In this document: piece by piece, positions 9,303 through 19,300 of the stretch | How positions within the stretch are numbered: the first letter of the stretch is position 1 | How the letters are laid out: every line of letters starts with the position of its first letter | Source of the DNA: Ignavibacteriota bacterium | GTDB lineage: Bacteria; Bacteroidota; Ignavibacteria; Kapaibacteriales; UBA2268 | Length of the DNA: 64,000 bases | Assembly: GCA_019637995.1 (NCBI GenBank) | Contig: JAHBUQ010000002.1 | Coordinates: 511,428 to 575,427, forward strand | Reading direction: 5' to 3' | Program-made: the position numbers and the translations under genes | The notes under the pieces: generated by a model | Seen by the model: the letters and a program-made list of their open reading frames with translations, nothing else | What the model was told of the DNA's origin: nothing | The model's database searches: none

Positions 9303-10030
9303 TAAAATATATTTCCGGTTTTTAAAACAAATTTCATATCAAAATGATAAGAAAAATATGTGCCGAAAAAATTGTAAATAGTAGCGATTTCTACTTTATT
9401 TAAATTAATTTTTGTTGATAAATCAATTTCAGCTTGATTCAGTTCAACAAGTTTTGCTAATACAATAGAATTCATCTTGAAATATTTAACATTTTCACCG
9501 GAATTTTCATATTCTACACTACCACTGTCAACTTGAATTGGATATATTAAACCATCCCGAATAGCTACACTGTTGATATTAAGTTCAAATCCCATAATTT
9601 CTGAAAATCGGCAAAAAAACCAAATAACAATACTGTAAGGATTTTCATGAAGTTCATTCAGATATTCAATGCAGTCGCTGAGAAGCGAGTAAAGTTCAGG
9701 ATTGGGATGTTTCTGAAGCTGAGTTAATGATATTGTTTCAATAATCACGAATCCGGCAGTCAGATGCTCAGAACTATTATAAATTCGCAGCCATTTTCTG
9801 GCAAGTTCAGATTTTGAAAGAAGGTATAATTCCTGATTGGGCTTCATATAGAATGTTGCACTTGCGCAAGATAGTGGTTCAAGCGAGCTTCCAAACTTAC
9901 TCTTTGGCATTCGGGCTCCCTTGGCAATGAGAGATATTTTTCCGTAATCAGCTGAGTACAAACTAAGTATTTTACTGCTTTCGCTGTATTTTCTTGAGTT
10001 TAGAACGATTCCTTCGCTTGTAACAATCAT
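9302..10030 (-). CDS. recO: DNA repair protein RecO
   Basis: A recombination mediator of 242 residues that helps load RecA onto SSB-coated single-stranded DNA in the RecFOR pathway. The N-terminal OB-fold (about 1-80) has the family start MIVTSEGIVLNSRKYSESSK and LSLYSADYGKISLIAKGARM. The rest is helical, as in RecO. No CxxC zinc pair is visible. It is the first gene of a two-gene unit with the CNNM/CBS protein. A -7 box 38 bases upstream of the ATG supports this start. Confidence 0.88.
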   Translation of the reverse strand: MIVTSEGIVLNSRKYSESSKILSLYSADYGKISLIAKGARMPKSKFGSSLEPLSCASATFYMKPNQELYLLSKSELARKWLRIYNSSEHLTAGFVIIETISLTQLQKHPNPELYSLLSDCIEYLNELHENPYSIVIWFFCRFSEIMGFELNINSVAIRDGLIYPIQVDSGSVEYENSGENVKYFKMNSIVLAKLVELNQAEIDLSTKINLNKVEIATIYNFFGTYFSYHFDMKFVLKTGNIF

Positions 10031-10067
10031 TTGTCAATTTAAATTTAAATCAATATTTATTCTAATG

Positions 10068-10075
10068 CAAAAATA
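10068..10075 (-). promoter_or_regulatory. Candidate -7 promoter box for recO
   Basis: TATTTTTG on the minus strand, 38 bases upstream of the recO ATG, fitting TAnnTTTG. Confidence 0.45.
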
Positions 10076-10114
10076 CGAAATATATGTAGAAAGATTATCA
10101 TTTTAAAAAATCAA

Positions 10115-10486
10115 TTATATAATCTTCCTTTTATAATATTTATCTGCTAAAAAATCAATAATGGTAAATATTCCAATTAAGAAAATCATAAATGAAAATT
10201 CCATGGAATATCCGGCAAATTCTTCTAAAATGTTGCTAAAATGTGTCGAATTAATATTTGAAGTATAGACCGCATCATCAAATAAAATAATCAGTATTGC
10301 CGGTATCGCCAAAATTGTTAGAATTAACCCAAATAAAAATTTTTTTGGAATAAGTGGCTCGAATGTTTTTGAACGATTCAAAACCAGTACCCGACTGATA
10401 ATACTTTCGGTAAAACCTTCAGGTAATTCTTCCTTTGAACTTATTTTAATAGCTTTTGTTAATGCATCATCAAATTTCGTTTTCAT
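10115..10486 (-). CDS. Small two-TM protein beside ECF sigma factor, possible anti-sigma
   Basis: A 123-residue protein with a soluble N-terminal part (about 1-45) and two hydrophobic segments (FLFGLILTILAIPAILIILF near 49-68, EFSFMIFLIGIFTIIDFL near 95-112). Its ATG overlaps the end of the ECF sigma gene by 4 bases (ATGA). Sigma factors of this kind are often followed by a membrane anti-sigma gene, and size, topology and coupling all fit that role. No zinc-binding anti-sigma motif (HxxxCxxC) is present, so the function is inference from context. Confidence 0.6.
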   Translation of the reverse strand: MKTKFDDALTKAIKISSKEELPEGFTESIISRVLVLNRSKTFEPLIPKKFLFGLILTILAIPAILIILFDDAVYTSNINSTHFSNILEEFAGYSMEFSFMIFLIGIFTIIDFLADKYYKRKII

Positions 10487-11049
10487 AATCTTTCTTCCAT
10501 TTCACTTTTAAATTCATTCATCAGAATTTTTTTAAGTTTCAGTCTTGCCCTGTGTAAAATAACTTTTGCATTTGTATAAGTAACTTCAAACAGTTTTGCA
10601 ATCTCTTCAACTTTTAGGTCATCATAATAATATAATCGTAATATAATCGCTTCATTATCATTTAAACGTTCAATTGCGGATTCAATTATTTTTTGAATTA
10701 ATTCACTATCATAATGATCAAATTCATCATCAGGTATTTCTTCAATAGCAGGATCTTCGTCAATTGATATAAATTCAGGTTTGCTTTTTCTGATTATTGA
10801 CAGAGATTTATTAAGTACTATTTTATAGAACCATGTACTGAATTTTGTTGAAAAATTATACTTTTGTATATTTTGGTACGCTAATATGAATGACTCCTGT
10901 ACTGCATCCTGGGCATCATCTCGATTTTTCAAAATTCTAAGCGCAATACTCATTGCCATTTGTTTATAATTATCAATCAGAAACCTAAAAGCATTAAGGT
11001 CGCCATTCTGAACATTTCTTATATGAATATTTATATTGTTATCGCTCAT
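10483..11049 (-). CDS. ECF (sigma-70 family) RNA polymerase sigma factor
   Basis: An alternative sigma factor of 188 residues. Region 2 (about 20-90) includes DDAQDAVQESFILAYQNIQK and FSTWFYKIVLNKSLSIIRK, which bind the -10 element and core. Region 4 (about 125-180) includes AIERLNDNEAIILRLYYYDD and LKVEEIAKLFEVTYTNAKV, the -35-binding helix-turn-helix. An acidic linker joins them. It is coupled to a small membrane protein that may restrain it. The intergenic region to the divergent gene at 11163 holds a perfect palindrome with GTAACC half-sites, so autoregulation is plausible. The stimulus is unknown. Confidence 0.93.
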   Translation of the reverse strand: MSDNNINIHIRNVQNGDLNAFRFLIDNYKQMAMSIALRILKNRDDAQDAVQESFILAYQNIQKYNFSTKFSTWFYKIVLNKSLSIIRKSKPEFISIDEDPAIEEIPDDEFDHYDSELIQKIIESAIERLNDNEAIILRLYYYDDLKVEEIAKLFEVTYTNAKVILHRARLKLKKILMNEFKSEMEERL

Positions 11050-11077
11050 ATATAGTAATATGCAACATAATTAAAAA

Positions 11078-11102
11078 GGTTACAAAATATTTATTTGTAA
11101 CC
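11078..11102. promoter_or_regulatory. Perfect palindrome between ECF sigma gene and divergent gene
   Basis: GGTTACAAA (11078-11086) and TTTGTAACC (11094-11102) are perfect 9-base arms with a 7-base spacer. Each strand therefore carries GTAACC pointing at its own gene, resembling a pair of divergent ECF -35 elements. It could equally be an operator for a dimeric regulator. Confidence 0.5.
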
Positions 11103-11162
11103 AAAAAAAATATCAAGCATATAATCAAATAAATCAGTTTACAAATATTTTTGGAGAATAAA

Positions 11163-11546
11163 ATGCATTTAGTAGAAATTTTAGTTCCGTTCTTTTTCTT
11201 TGCTTTTACATTCGGTAGTATTTTTATATATGTTACGTCGAATCATCGCGAGAAAATGGCTTTAATTGAGCGTGGAGTTGATACAGAAAAATTCTATAAC
11301 AGGAAAGATAAGAATACGTATTTGAGGTTTGGATTCTTGTTGTTTGGGGGTGGATTTGGGTTTATAATCGGTATGTTAATAGCACCATATTTCAGCCAGG
11401 ATGAAGAAGGTATAATTTTATCCTCTACTTTACTTTTTAGTGGAGCCTTCATTATACTCAGCTATGTTTTTGAAATGAAATATTTGAAAAAATCAAATGC
11501 AAGCAAGGAAATTGATGTGAATCATAAGATATTTACAGAAGATTAA
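11163..11546 (+). CDS. Small membrane protein, DUF6249-like
   Basis: A protein of 127 residues with three hydrophobic segments: about 5-23 (ILVPFFFFAFTFGSIFIYV), about 52-70 (GFLLFGGGFGFIIGMLIA) and about 83-102. Between the first two is the HREKMALIERGVD stretch typical of a widespread small inner-membrane family found beside ECF sigma factors in Bacteroidota. The ATG at 11163 is preceded by a GGAG site; an upstream TTG at 11151 would include that site, so it is not the start. It is divergent from the sigma gene across the palindrome at 11078-11102 and may be a target of that sigma factor. The function is unknown. Confidence 0.7.
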   Translation: MHLVEILVPFFFFAFTFGSIFIYVTSNHREKMALIERGVDTEKFYNRKDKNTYLRFGFLLFGGGFGFIIGMLIAPYFSQDEEGIILSSTLLFSGAFIILSYVFEMKYLKKSNASKEIDVNHKIFTED

Positions 11547-11559
11547 AATTATTTTATTT

Positions 11560-11618
11560 AAAACAGGGTTGCCACAAATTCTTGCAAATCAACATTTTTG
11601 AGACAACCCTGTTTTGAT
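11560..11618. terminator. Long-stem bidirectional terminator
   Basis: A perfect 12-bp stem (AAAACAGGGTTG at 11560-11571, CAACCCTGTTTT at 11604-11615) with a 32-base loop, just after the small membrane protein gene. Its right arm contains TTTTTGAGACAACCC, a sequence also present in the hairpin at 62229-62310. Confidence 0.65.
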
Positions 11619-11748
11619 AAATTTATTGATGTTACTAAATCACAGTTTCATCAAATATTAATACTTGATTATAAATTTGACTGGTGAAGGCTAAGAGTGA
11701 CTTTCTCAGCAGGTTAATGGTTTATTTTACAGCCTTAAAAATAGAATT

Positions 11749-13428
11749 TTATCTTCCACCATATTTTCTTTCAAATTCTTCATATTTATCCATCGTGCCC
11801 TTATCTTTTATTAAAATACCAAGTATAGTATCCTCTTCGTTAAATACAGGTTTTTGATTATCAGATAATAAGAAATCAGACATATCATCATCATCATTTT
11901 TCTTTTTCTTTCTTCCACGCTTTTTAGGAACAACAGGCGGAGCAAATTCTTTGAGCCATTCCTTTTTGTTAGAAATGAAATATTTCTTGGCTTCTTCGTA
12001 TTCGTTTGGAATTAATCCATCTAAAATTGCCTCTTCAATTCTGGTTTTAATAAGCCCTACAGTTTTGGAAGGCTCAATTTTACAAATTTCCATAATTTCC
12101 TCACCCCTTACAGGCGACTGAAATTCTCTGAGCTTATCTTTTTCCTGAACCGTTTGAACTTTCTTAAAGACTTTTTCGTAGTTATTTTTATATTTTTCCG
12201 ATAAATCCGGATTTTTTGTAGTAATATCTGCTCTTACCAATGTAAATAAATCATCCAGATGTTCGCCTGCATGAAATGCAAGTCTTCTTACAGCCGAGTC
12301 ACTAATGCCTTCATCAACCAGAGCCATTGGTCTTTGATGTAATCTGATAAGCTTTTCGACATAATCGAGGTGCTCAAGGGGGAATTTCATACGTCTGAAA
12401 ATTTTTCCCATCCATCTTGCTCCGAGTTCTTCATGCCCATGAAAAGACCAGCCAACACCCTCGGTAAACCTTTTGGTGCGAGGCTTGGCAATATCGTGAA
12501 CAAGTGCAGCGAATCTAAGCCACTTATTATTTGTTACTTGAGCAATATTATCAACTACTTTTAAAGAGTGGTGAAAAACATCTTTATGACCATAGGATTT
12601 ATCCCCCTCCTGCTTGATTTCAACACCACCAAGCTGCTGAAGTTCAGGAAATATATTTCTGATAATTCCACTATCGTAAAGTATTGATAATCCAACCGAA
12701 GGCTTTGGGCTTTCAATAATTTTCAAAAATTCTTCTGAAATTCTTTCCTGAGAAATAATTTTTATTCTGTCTGCAAGTTTTTCCATTTGCAGAAAAGCAA
12801 GTGGGGCAATATCAAAATCAAGTTGTGAAGAAAATCTCGCAGCACGCATCATTCGCAATGGGTCTTCGCTGAATGTAACTCCCGGATCAAGCGGAGTTCT
12901 TAAAATTTTGAGGTCAAGGTCTTCTTTCCCACCAAATAAATCAGTTAATTCGCCAAAAGTAAGCTTATTTAGCGATACAGCCATAGCATTTATTGTGAAA
13001 TCCCGTCTTCTGAGATCATCGTGAAGAGTTCCTTCAGCAACAATCGGATTTCTGGAATTAGGAAGATAAATTTCTTTTCTTGTTCCAACAAATTCAACCT
13101 GATATTGACCAATTGGAACCATTGCAGTACGAAATCTTTCGTAAACAACAGATTTTGAATTGAATTTATCAGCAACCAGTTTTGCAAATTTTAGGGAATC
13201 ACCAACAACTGTAATATCAATGTCTTTTCTTGGTAAATCTAAAAAATAATCCCGAACATAGCCTCCAACGGCATAAATTTCAAATCCATTGGCATCAGCT
13301 AATTCACCAAGCTGGTATAACAACTTTTCATTAATTTCAACTCTGTCAGGTGATTCTGTAAGTTGAGTAAATACCTGAACTGTCTTTCTTATTCTTTTTC
13401 TCTTAGGCGGGTCTTGAATATTATTCAC
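11749..13428 (-). CDS. CCA-adding-type tRNA nucleotidyltransferase with HD domain
   Basis: A 559-residue class II poly(A)/CCA polymerase that builds or repairs the 3' CCA of tRNAs. Neither tRNA gene in this window encodes CCA, so the activity is needed. The head domain (about 45-190) has the nucleotide site YAVGGYVRDYFLDLPRKDID with the DxD pair. The RNA-binding neck follows (SEDPLRMMRAARFSSQLDFD). An HD phosphohydrolase domain lies at about 300-400 (RFAALVHDIAKPRTKRF, FHGHEELGARW). The C-terminal region carries a basic KKRGRKKKKN stretch and an acidic run. It lies 5 bases downstream of the transketolase C-subunit gene and is probably co-transcribed. Confidence 0.9.
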   Translation of the reverse strand: MNNIQDPPKRKRIRKTVQVFTQLTESPDRVEINEKLLYQLGELADANGFEIYAVGGYVRDYFLDLPRKDIDITVVGDSLKFAKLVADKFNSKSVVYERFRTAMVPIGQYQVEFVGTRKEIYLPNSRNPIVAEGTLHDDLRRRDFTINAMAVSLNKLTFGELTDLFGGKEDLDLKILRTPLDPGVTFSEDPLRMMRAARFSSQLDFDIAPLAFLQMEKLADRIKIISQERISEEFLKIIESPKPSVGLSILYDSGIIRNIFPELQQLGGVEIKQEGDKSYGHKDVFHHSLKVVDNIAQVTNNKWLRFAALVHDIAKPRTKRFTEGVGWSFHGHEELGARWMGKIFRRMKFPLEHLDYVEKLIRLHQRPMALVDEGISDSAVRRLAFHAGEHLDDLFTLVRADITTKNPDLSEKYKNNYEKVFKKVQTVQEKDKLREFQSPVRGEEIMEICKIEPSKTVGLIKTRIEEAILDGLIPNEYEEAKKYFISNKKEWLKEFAPPVVPKKRGRKKKKNDDDDMSDFLLSDNQKPVFNEEDTILGILIKDKGTMDKYEEFERKYGGR

Positions 13429-13433
13429 TTTAA

Positions 13434-14441
13434 TTATTCTGCTATTGGAACATCACTAACTTTTCTATAACCTATGAATCCTTTTTCCTTTCGTTCGATA
13501 ACTTTAAGAGAGGATAACACTATTTCCTTATATGTAAGACCATATTTTTCAAGTAATTCTTCCGGTTCACCACTGCCACCGAAAGTGTCTCTCATTCCCA
13601 ATAATTCAATCGGGCTTGGATAATTTTTCACAACTACTTCAGCAACCGCACCGCCAAGACCACCATGAACCTGATGTTCTTCAGCTGTAACAATCGCTTT
13701 GCACTGCATTGCGGCATCTGTAATAGTTTCGAGATCAATTGGCTTGATAGTATGATTATTTATAACTCTTGCTTCAATACCATGCTTTGAAGAAAGTTCT
13801 TCAGCTGCTAAAAGCGCCTGCCAGACCAAATGTCCGCAAGCAACAATCGCAAGGTCATTGCCTTCACGCAGGATATTTGCTTTTCCGATTTCAAAAGTGC
13901 TGTTTTCATCTGTAAACGCAGGCACTGCAGGTCTTCCGAAACGAATAAACGCAGGTCCAGGTTTTTCGATCACGGCAATAGTCGCCTTTCTTGTTTCTTC
14001 GTAGTCCGCAGGAACAACAACTGTCATATTAGGCAGTGCCCTTAGAAAAGCAATTTCTTCGAGCGACTGATGTGTTGCACCGTCTGGACCGACCGTAACG
14101 CCTGAATGACCACCACCGATTTTAACATTGACATCATTGTATGCAACTGAAACTCTGAGCATGTCGGCATTTCTAAAAGCCGAAAAAGCGCTGTAACTGG
14201 AGAATACGGCAATCTTGCCCGACAGAGCAAGTCCTGCTGCTACTGTAGTTGCGTTTTGCTCAGCTACTCCAACTGAGATAAATCTTTCGGGGAATTTTTC
14301 CTGAAAGTATGATGTGAGGACTGAACCTGTTACATCAGCACCTATTACAACTAAATTGGAATGTTTTTCTCCCATTTCTACAAGTGCTTTGCCAAATCCG
14401 GCTCGGGTAGGTTTAAGTCCGCTATGTTCTAAATTTTTCAT
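13434..14441 (-). CDS. Transketolase, C-terminal subunit
   Basis: A 335-residue protein holding the pyrimidine-binding and C-terminal domains of a thiamine-diphosphate transketolase of the pentose phosphate pathway, here encoded apart from the cofactor-binding half. Visible motifs are GVAEQNATTVAAGLALSGK (with the catalytic Glu of the Pyr domain), GGGHSGVTVGPDGATHQSLE and the C-terminal ITAEEHQVHGGLGGAVAEV-type stretch. Split transketolases are well known, but the two halves are usually adjacent. Here a 227-residue lipoprotein gene sits between them, with 3 bases on the C-subunit side and a 4-base overlap on the other. The two subunits should assemble as a heterotetramer. Confidence 0.9.
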   Translation of the reverse strand: MKNLEHSGLKPTRAGFGKALVEMGEKHSNLVVIGADVTGSVLTSYFQEKFPERFISVGVAEQNATTVAAGLALSGKIAVFSSYSAFSAFRNADMLRVSVAYNDVNVKIGGGHSGVTVGPDGATHQSLEEIAFLRALPNMTVVVPADYEETRKATIAVIEKPGPAFIRFGRPAVPAFTDENSTFEIGKANILREGNDLAIVACGHLVWQALLAAEELSSKHGIEARVINNHTIKPIDLETITDAAMQCKAIVTAEEHQVHGGLGGAVAEVVVKNYPSPIELLGMRDTFGGSGEPEELLEKYGLTYKEIVLSSLKVIERKEKGFIGYRKVSDVPIAE

Positions 14442-14444
14442 TAT

Positions 14445-15128
14445 TTAATTTTTACTGCTTTTAATAATCTTATTAATATCAATTATTTTGAGGTAATTAT
14501 GAAGCATTTCGTCATCTCTGTTGAAACCGCTAAGCCTTACCATAAGTACAAATCTTTTTTCAATAAGTACTTCAATATGTCCGTAGGCTCTTTGGTCAAG
14601 CCAGTAGAAAAACCCTTTGGCATTTGGAAGCTCCACTGAATATGCAGGGGCATCCAGATCTGTAGGAACCATCTCATAAATTTTGGAATTCAATACGGAG
14701 TTCCCTTTCCCGTAATCGAATAAATCAAAAATAATCACTCTGCCTTTATCATCTTTGAACTGCCTTTTTGCAAATACTGTTATCGTTGTATCATTTTCAA
14801 TGGTCTTACCGGTATTTGAAGGCAACTGATTAAATCCGGTCAATTTATCCGGCAAAAAGGTGAGCAGAACTTCTTTTGTAAGATTTTTTTCTTTTGAAAC
14901 CTGCTCAATAATCTCTGCTTTCTTTGTCTGAGTCTCTTGCCTTTCTAAATATTCAACTTCTTTTAATTTTCGCAAGGAATCAATATTATCAGATTTTATA
15001 GCGGTATGATCCTGCACCTCAGAAATAATTTCTATCGGCTCATCAATTTTACTATCCTGACAAGAAATGACAAAAAGTGAGAAAAGAAATAAGATGATTT
15101 TTGATATTTTGAGACGAAAAGCCATCAA
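14445..15128 (-). CDS. Unknown lipoprotein inserted between transketolase halves
   Basis: A 227-residue protein with a lipoprotein signal peptide (LFLFSLFVISC, Cys at about residue 23), then a Glu/Lys-rich helical stretch (about 50-85, REQETQTKKAEIIEQV-like). A compact C-terminal domain of alternating strands follows (about 95-215, with FAKRQFKDDKGRVIIFDLFD and GFFYWLDQRAYGHIEVLIEK). I do not recognise the family with certainty. It resembles small Bacteroidota lipoproteins without a known function. The ATG overlaps the stop of the transketolase N-subunit gene (ATGA), and the C-subunit gene starts 3 bases after its stop, so translation of all three is coupled. Confidence 0.75.
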   Translation of the reverse strand: MMAFRLKISKIILFLFSLFVISCQDSKIDEPIEIISEVQDHTAIKSDNIDSLRKLKEVEYLERQETQTKKAEIIEQVSKEKNLTKEVLLTFLPDKLTGFNQLPSNTGKTIENDTTITVFAKRQFKDDKGRVIIFDLFDYGKGNSVLNSKIYEMVPTDLDAPAYSVELPNAKGFFYWLDQRAYGHIEVLIEKRFVLMVRLSGFNRDDEMLHNYLKIIDINKIIKSSKN

Positions 15129-16003
15129 ACAAGTTCCTCTAAAGCTTTGATTGCCTGTTCAGCATTTGGTGGATTACCATGCCATTTATAATTATCATTC
15201 ATAAACGAAACACCCTTACCCATTATTGTTTTAGCAATGATACAAGTTGGTTTTCCGATTTTATTTTTATGATTTTCTTTAAACTTATCAAAAGCATAAA
15301 TGATTTCAGGAATGCTGTTGCCATCAATTTCGATAACATCAAAGTTAAATGCCTCAAATTTTGATTTAAGCGGGTATATGCTCATTACATCTTTAACTCT
15401 GCCATCAATTTGACAATCATTATTATCAACAATCCAGCAAAAATTATCAATAGCAAGTGAACCGGCTGACATAGCTGTTTCCCAGCAAATGCCTTCCTGA
15501 AGTTCACCGTCACCGGTAATGGAATAAACTTCACACTCATTTTTATCAATAATTTTATCGCTGACAGCCATTCCCAATGCTATTGAAATTCCTTGTCCAA
15601 GCGAGCCTGATGAAGTTTCAACACCAGGAAGTTTGACATCAAGTCCGGGATGTCCCTGAAGCCTTGAACCAAATTTTCTGAGAGTTTTGAGCTCATTGGC
15701 AGGAAAATATCCGGCTCTTGCCAAGACTGAGTACAATACAGGCGCCATGTGACCGGAGCTGAGTACAAATCTGTCGCGTTTGGATAATTTGGGATTTTTC
15801 GGGTCGTATTTCATTATTCCACCAAAGAACAAAACAGCCATCAAATCAGTTATTCCGAGCGGTCCGCCACTATGACCGGATTTCGCCAAAACTAAGCTCT
15901 TGATAATGTCTTTGCGGATTTCTAATGTGATTTCCTTATATTCCTCGGGTATTCTTCTTCGGTTGTCGAATGTCCTTTCGGAAAACTCTACATTCAATTC
16001 CAT
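15125..16003 (-). CDS. Transketolase, N-terminal subunit
   Basis: A 292-residue protein with the thiamine-diphosphate-binding domain of transketolase. The motifs are LAKSGHSGGPLGITDLMAVL (sugar-phosphate and cofactor histidine), SSGSLGQGISIALGMAVSD and GDGELQEGICWETAMSAGSL with DNNDCQIDG, which is the GDG-N thiamine/magnesium motif. It heads a unit with an unknown lipoprotein, the transketolase C-subunit and the CCA enzyme. A -7 box 41 bases upstream supports the start. Together the subunits interconvert pentose and hexose phosphates. Confidence 0.92.
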   Translation of the reverse strand: MELNVEFSERTFDNRRRIPEEYKEITLEIRKDIIKSLVLAKSGHSGGPLGITDLMAVLFFGGIMKYDPKNPKLSKRDRFVLSSGHMAPVLYSVLARAGYFPANELKTLRKFGSRLQGHPGLDVKLPGVETSSGSLGQGISIALGMAVSDKIIDKNECEVYSITGDGELQEGICWETAMSAGSLAIDNFCWIVDNNDCQIDGRVKDVMSIYPLKSKFEAFNFDVIEIDGNSIPEIIYAFDKFKENHKNKIGKPTCIIAKTIMGKGVSFMNDNYKWHGNPPNAEQAIKALEELV

Positions 16004-16043
16004 ATTCTTGTTTCTTTTAAAAAGATAGTCATTTTCAAAAATT

Positions 16044-16051
16044 CAAAAATA
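16044..16051 (-). promoter_or_regulatory. Candidate -7 promoter box for transketolase unit
   Basis: TATTTTTG on the minus strand, 41 bases before the transketolase N-subunit ATG. Confidence 0.45.
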
Positions 16052-16332
16052 CGATTTTTATTTTAATTTTCATTGATTTTTTATAATTTATTTATTTTTA
16101 ATGACATAAGAAATTAATATTTTAAATTGGAATTTGTATGATTATGCGAATTTTTACAGCATTGTTACTGAAATTAATTTCGATTTAAATAAATAAGATA
16201 CTCATTAATTACGCAATATATATATGAATATATTGTTTATACTACAATTATTAATTTTTACCTAAGTAATTTAATGACAAAATAAAATAATATTACATAC
16301 TTCTATCTAATTATTTAGCAGCCTATAATAGA

Positions 16333-16340
16333 TATTTTTG
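16333..16340 (+). promoter_or_regulatory. Candidate -7 promoter box for the 16377 gene
   Basis: TATTTTTG; a transcript beginning about 6 bases later would exclude the in-frame ATG at 16338 and favour the ATG at 16377, which has an AAGGAG site. Confidence 0.4.
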
Positions 16341-16376
16341 TTTCAACTTTACTTATTATATTTTAAGGAGTTTCTT

Positions 16377-19300
16377 ATGTATAGATTTTACTACTACATT
16401 TTGGCAGCTATCATTTTGCTGTCAGTCAATCTGCACTCCCAAGGCGTGCAATATCCGGGTGCTCCGGAGGGAGCCGAAATCAAAGAAGCATTTCCGGTAG
16501 GACTTTATGAAGTTCCCGGAATGAGTAAAAAAAATAAGGATGCTGACGAACTTCAGTCGTTAAATCCTTACGCTACGACAGTATTCACATTTAATGATAT
16601 AGTTGTATTTTCATATTTTGATAATACACAAATCGAAGTTTACAACTCAGCTAATGTACTTGTTTCATCATTTACAATTGACTTGGATGAGTACAAAGTA
16701 TTAACAGTTGCAGAAGGAATTTATCGTGTTGTTGGCAACAAATCATATTCTGTTTTAGTTGGAGACCCTATTTCCACTTATGTTTTAGGCTATTATGCCG
16801 TTAATGAAAATGGTTATGGCTTGTCAACCAAACTTAATACTTACATACCAACGTTATACTCAACAGATAAATTCTTGATTTTTGCTTATCAGGATAATAC
16901 TGAATATACACTTAAGAATCTTACTACGGGTGTTACTATCTCAGCTGGCGTGCTTAATGCAGGTCAGTGGTATGAGTATTCAGGAAGAGGTGTTTTTGTA
17001 AGTGTTACTGCCAATAAACCTGTTTCGGCGCTATCATACAATGACCAGGGTTATATGGTGCCATCAAATAACGGCTCTTTTGCTGGAACTAAATTTTACA
17101 GTTATGTTGGAACTGTAGGTGGCTGGACAAATGGTATTATTATGACAAGCTACCATAATGATAATAACATTACAGTAAGAAATTTACAAACTAACGCCAT
17201 AATATGGCAAGGAAATTTGAACGAAGGTCAGGTTCACGCAATTCCAACAAATCAACAAATATTTTTCTCGGTAGAGTCCGACAAAAATATCACACTCGGC
17301 AATCATCCTTATGCCGGCTGGAATTGTTGCTATGCATATTTAACAAGGCATATTGACAATGGTGGATTCGGAATTGGCACTTTATTTTATGTACCAACGA
17401 TTGCTAACAGATTCGATGTATTTTCATTCGAAGATAACAACAATGTTGTTATAACAAGAATGGATAATAATCAAGTAATATTCAATGGCAATTTAAACGA
17501 AGGTCAAGGCTATTCATTTACTTCTGTTAAAGCTGTTTATAAAGTTGAAAGTCAGAAAAACATCTCTGTAGTTACAAGCAATAGCGGTAATGCAGGTGCT
17601 GACTTTATGCCAATGAACTATTCAACAAATCTCACAGATTTATCAATTACATCTTCAGAGATTTTCTTCAATCCCGACCCTGTTGTAGAAGGTAATCCTA
17701 TAATTTTAACTGCACAAGTGAATAACTTCTCTCAGGTAGCAGCTACTGATGTCTTGGTAAGGTTCTACCTTGGAAACCCTAATCAAAATGGTATTCAGAT
17801 AGGAAGTGACCAGATTATTCCGACTCTTGCTGCTAATTCTAATGCAAATGTATCTGTGAACTGGACTGTGCCTCAGGATGCAGAAGGGCAGTACGTTTAT
17901 GTTTGGATAGACCCACTGAATACAATTACTGAATCAAACGAATCAAACAATCTTGCAAGCCGTGCACTTATTCCTAATGAAGATTTGCAGCCACCATTGT
18001 CAATACAGATTAATGCACCATTCGCCTTAAATATATCTGGAAATACTCTGACACCAAATCCATTTGAAGTTCAAGCTGTAATTTTTAATAACGGGACAGT
18101 GGCAGCTACAAATGTAGTAGCAGAAATGCTTGCTCTACCTGCCGGCTTGGAACTTGACCCAAGCGGAAGTCCTGCTCTGATTAATGTAGGAAATATCCCA
18201 GGAAAACAGTCTGCAACTGTTACTTGGCTTGTTATAGCAAACGGAGATGCTTCAGGTTTCTTAAAATATTCTATGAGATTTGATGCTTCAAATGCCGATG
18301 AGAAGCAAGTATCAAGACAAATCAATGTACCTGACAATGTTCCTCCTTCTGCTCCAACAGGACTTCAGGTCGTATCATCTGAAAATGGTACAATAGTATT
18401 ATCATGGAATCCTAACTCAGAAGCCGATTTATTTGGTTATGAATTATACTATGATAACGACGGCTCAGGAGCACCATACTCAGGCACTGACGCTGATCAG
18501 GGAATATCTCCGATAAATGTTGGTAATGTTACTACTTATACTTTGACAGGTTTAGACCCTAACAAAGTTTATTATTTTGCGTTGAAAGCATTTGACACAC
18601 GTCCGAATTACAGCCCTTACAGCAATGAAGCTATGTCAACACTTGACGCTGCATGCCCTGTTGTTATATTGTCAATGCCTGATAATAATACAAATTTTGA
18701 ACAGGTTTCACCTATGACTATTGATTTTGAATGGTTGGAAGCTGAAGGCGCTGTTCATTATCAAATTCAAATTTCTACAAATTCAACATTTACGAATGTT
18801 ATTTATACAAATACTACAAGCGATTTAACTCATGCTCATACACTTCAAAATTATGAATTAGGTTCATATTGGTGGAGAGTTAGAATGTGGAACGGTGATG
18901 ACTATTGCAACTTCTCACCTGCACGCAGATATAATATTACTGATGGAAATTCTATCAAACTCAATCCTGCTAACGGTTATCTTTGCAAAGGTGAAACAAT
19001 TCAGCTTGGAGATGCCAATTTGATTGAAGGCGGCTCAGGCGATTATTCAATTTTCTGGCATCCTGCAATACTTGTAAGTGACCCGAATATTTTGAACCCG
19101 TTTACCACTTTGAATTTCACTCAAGTGTTTACAGTTACTGTATTTGACAATATTACAGGCGAAATGGCATCTGCTTCACTTACAATATTCGTAAATGAGC
19201 TGCCAAACGTTACAGGTCCTTTCCTTGTAAGACATCCAAGAAATACTTCCTTAGACTTAAATACATTAGTTACTACATCAGGTGGAATAGCTCCTTACTT

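Larger units (their letters stand above)
16004..16376. other. AT-rich divergent promoter region
   Basis: This stretch separates the divergent transketolase unit from a large secreted-protein gene. I see the -7 boxes listed separately for each direction and no open frame of note. Otherwise the region is strongly AT-rich without repeats. Confidence 0.5.
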
